Made by a program: the position numbers and the translations under genes. Positions 4,195 through 6,006 of a stretch of DNA of 6,006 bases are shown here, one piece after another. Numbering within the stretch: the stretch's first letter is position 1; each line of letters starts with the position of its first letter. The notes beneath the pieces were generated by a model. The model was not told the DNA's origin, made no database searches, and saw only the letters and a program-made list of their open reading frames with translations. Source of the stretch: Candidatus Brocadiaceae bacterium (lineage in GTDB: Bacteria > Planctomycetota > Brocadiia > SM23-32); contig PUNP01000955.1 of assembly GCA_003551785.1 (NCBI GenBank), positions 1 to 6,006 of the forward strand, in the 5' to 3' direction.

Positions 4195-6006
4195 ATTTAA
4201 TCGGCCAGCCGCCGTGGGTGTCTATTGTTTTGTCGATTTGGGTCATTAGCTTTATGGTTTCGCTGATGGCTACGACGATTTTGTGGTAGTGCTCTATGTC
4301 CTGATCGGTCAGTTTTCGTTTGGCTTTTTTGCGGTCGGCAAGCCATTTGTAGCAGACCTGATAGCCGCCTATGTGAAAGTTCCAGACATCCACAGGCAGG
4401 CCGTCAAAATACTGGGTCTTATTGATATACAGCCTGCCTTTGCCCTCGGCGACATCGGCAAGGGTCTTTTTCTTTTCGCCGACTTTCGTAACGGCATTAT
4501 CACCGCCGACAGGGAAAGTCGTGATATGACCATTGAGCTTGTCAGATTCCATCAGGTGCAAACTCATCAGCTCTGCACCCAGAGGCACAAGCTCTCTAAA
4601 TAGCTGCGTATCAGTTGTTACCGGCACACGAGGAAAATCTATTTTCAAGAACTCGGCATAGCGGCTACGGTAGCTCGGGCTGTGGAATACGCCATAGATA
4701 CAGGCAAGCAAATCCTCAGGGCCGAAAGTCTTTTGCAAGTCACCCTTGCCGTCAGTTACGAAATCCAGACCGACCGACTCACTGAACTGCTCTACAAAGC
4801 TCGGCTCAAGATTGGGCGTGCGACCGTCCCTGCCCGCTGGCCATGGGCTACCCCTATTTGCAAATGTGTGCTGATAGCCTTTTTGCTCTTGCCCACCTGT
4901 ATAAAGATATAATGGAAAGATTGTGCCACCACCACGTCGAAAGACATTTTGATCTACAATGGTTTTAGTGCAAAATAAAATGTCCCAAACTCCACCTGAA
5001 GCAGCTTGTCCTTGCCTCCCAACAATGAGGCCACTATTCGTTTGATTAAAGTGTTGGAGCACCCTTTTGTTTAGACGGGCAACAAGCAATTCATGCAAAA
5101 CAATTGAACGGAAATCAAAAGGACGATATAGTTCAAGACTTACCGATGAGCTTATCTGGTTAACATTACTTATTTTTTTTCTAACTGCTTTTGCATTCCA
5201 CTTGTCTTTATCTGTAAGTGGCAAACCAAAGTGAGCCACAGCCTCACCATCCGTTAAACTCGAATCAAAAAATATATTTAACTGAGTTACTAGCTCTTCG
5301 CCAGAAAATGCCGTTGCCAAAGAGTCTCGTTTGGTTATAAGTCCCAATGAATATTCAAAAAAAACTCTTGTAAGCAACCAATATTTATCATACTCAATTG
5401 TGATCTTAGAATCCTGCACGCAAAAAAGATACATGGATCTAGCTGGATTTAATGGCGAGCGAGGTTTGAGGGTAAATGAATTGCACTGCAGTAGTTGATC
5501 AAATTTAGCTTTGCGTGTACCCCAAATATGACAGCAAGCATAATCTGGTGTACAATCCGTTCTTTTTACCGCGATATTGATAGCAACACCTTGTTGAATC
5601 TCAAAAACGTTTTCATCTTTAGTTCCACACCGTGAGTTTTCTTGTTTTTTGGCATTTCCATGTAAATCAACGAGACACATTTTATGGAATGTATTAATGA
5701 GGCATTGTCGCATACCTCTAAATGTTGGATTGTCAATATATGAATGATTGGTGATAAAGCCTAGGACACCCGCTCCTGCACAATCTATCCGGTGTTGTGA
5801 GTAACAAATAAATTTCACATAGTCATCGTTGAGCCATTTTATGTTTTTTTCATTCAGACGGTGGCCATCCACGTGAAAATAATTTCGAATCAGATTCCCT
5901 GCCCATGTTAGCTGCTCATGTATAGCGCCTTTGGGGCCTGCGTTTTTAGTAATATATCTGCCTTCTTTGGTTGAAAAAACTTGATAGGATTGTCCCGGCT
6001 GAATAA
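4193..6006 (-). CDS. Type ISP-like restriction/modification N6-adenine methyltransferase, C-terminal part (5' end outside window)
   Basis: 603 residues are visible in a frame that is open to base 6006. The GTG at 5872 is internal, because the 44 codons before it continue the family's sequence (for instance WAGNLIRNYFH before VDGHRLNEKN). Visible family blocks: KWLNDDYVKF (56-65), GVLGFITNHSYID (79-91), NPTFRGMRQ (92-100), DLHGN (113-117) and KDENVFEIQQGVAI (129-142), which belong to the second half of the adenine methylase fold after NPPY. The target-recognition region follows with YRPFDFRS, GLIVGRQ (about 322-328), FRRGGGTIFPLYLY (about 352-365), YRSRYAEFLKIDFPRVP (about 445-461) and GYQVCYKWLADRKK near the end, finishing HGGWPIK. 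The family modifies adenine in DNA and, in full-length type ISP enzymes, carries an N-terminal nuclease and helicase in the same chain. NPPY and those domains would lie beyond the right edge. A methylase-only protein is the alternative. The 3' third is more G+C-rich than the part before it. Confidence 0.9.
   Translation of the reverse strand, partial: IQPGQSYQVFSTKEGRYITKNAGPKGAIHEQLTWAGNLIRNYFHVDGHRLNEKNIKWLNDDYVKFICYSQHRIDCAGAGVLGFITNHSYIDNPTFRGMRQCLINTFHKMCLVDLHGNAKKQENSRCGTKDENVFEIQQGVAINIAVKRTDCTPDYACCHIWGTRKAKFDQLLQCNSFTLKPRSPLNPARSMYLFCVQDSKITIEYDKYWLLTRVFFEYSLGLITKRDSLATAFSGEELVTQLNIFFDSSLTDGEAVAHFGLPLTDKDKWNAKAVRKKISNVNQISSSVSLELYRPFDFRSIVLHELLVARLNKRVLQHFNQTNSGLIVGRQGQAASGGVWDILFCTKTIVDQNVFRRGGGTIFPLYLYTGGQEQKGYQHTFANRGSPWPAGRDGRTPNLEPSFVEQFSESVGLDFVTDGKGDLQKTFGPEDLLACIYGVFHSPSYRSRYAEFLKIDFPRVPVTTDTQLFRELVPLGAELMSLHLMESDKLNGHITTFPVGGDNAVTKVGEKKKTLADVAEGKGRLYINKTQYFDGLPVDVWNFHIGGYQVCYKWLADRKKAKRKLTDQDIEHYHKIVVAISETIKLMTQIDKTIDTHGGWPIK
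4832..4848. repeat. Short GC-rich imperfect palindrome inside the methylase gene
   Basis: GCCCGCTGG followed by CCATGGGC forms a near-palindrome with one extra base in the first arm. It encodes part of the SPWPAGRDGR segment, which sits just before the family-typical RTPNLEP and looks like an in-frame addition. The 60-base stretch 4801-4860 is 65% G+C by my count, while the next 60 bases to its right are 38%. Confidence 0.35.

Noticed and set aside
1235..4195. Genome-wide recoding of TAG as a sense codon
   Set aside because: TAG ends four of six visible genes. For three of them further in-frame stops follow within about a dozen codons and the protein ends look natural (for example HGGWPIK). 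Only the kinase TAG leads into a long open frame.
4283..4603. 106-codon plus-strand ORF and a similar one at 4682-4912
   Set aside because: Both lie antisense to conserved C-terminal blocks of the methylase and are explained by its codon use.

Overview
The window is almost entirely coding, and every supported gene is on the minus strand, so the biological order runs from base 6006 down to base 1. Gene spacing is tight throughout: overlaps or gaps of at most about 70 bases. No rRNA, tRNA, CRISPR array, transposase or integrase gene is visible. The content is bacterial accessory (defence-island type) DNA: a restriction-modification methylase, a nucleotidyltransferase/HEPN pair, a Hanks-type kinase and a degenerate J-domain-like protein. 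Base composition is moderate (roughly 40-50% G+C) but patchy. The mix would fit a Planctomycetota-like or other kinase-rich environmental bacterium, but the sequence does not settle taxonomy.

Region 1 (6006 to 3966): the C-terminal two-thirds or so of a type ISP / N6-adenine methyltransferase-like restriction enzyme. Its frame is open to the right edge, so the true start and the helicase/nuclease part, if present, lie outside. Its TAG stop overlaps the ribosome binding site of a 71-residue conserved small protein, which indicates translational coupling.

Region 2 (3933 to 2405): a new transcription unit probably starts here. A perfect 16-bp palindrome plus a third half-site overlaps a candidate promoter and the start of a winged-helix/MNT nucleotidyltransferase gene. 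That gene overlaps by 26 bases a HEPN-family gene, followed after 40 bases by a 139-residue protein of unknown function with a strong ribosome binding site. This looks like an autoregulated MNT-HEPN (toxin-antitoxin-like) module with an additional passenger gene.

Region 3 (2404 to 1): a 69-base AT-rich leader contains a strong Shine-Dalgarno sequence, a 15-codon micro-ORF and a perfect 10-bp inverted repeat. It precedes a complete cytosolic Ser/Thr protein kinase. After the kinase TAG stop, in the same frame and only 21 bases on, comes the ATG of a large protein (404 residues in the window, continuing past base 1). Its middle resembles a J-domain-like region without HPD, of the kind I associate with Hsp70-linked bacterial operons.

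The most interesting unit is the run MNT - HEPN - 139-aa protein - kinase - J-like protein next to a restriction enzyme. The individual families are known. The combination, the operator, the micro-ORF leader and the in-frame TAG junction are what deserve a second look.
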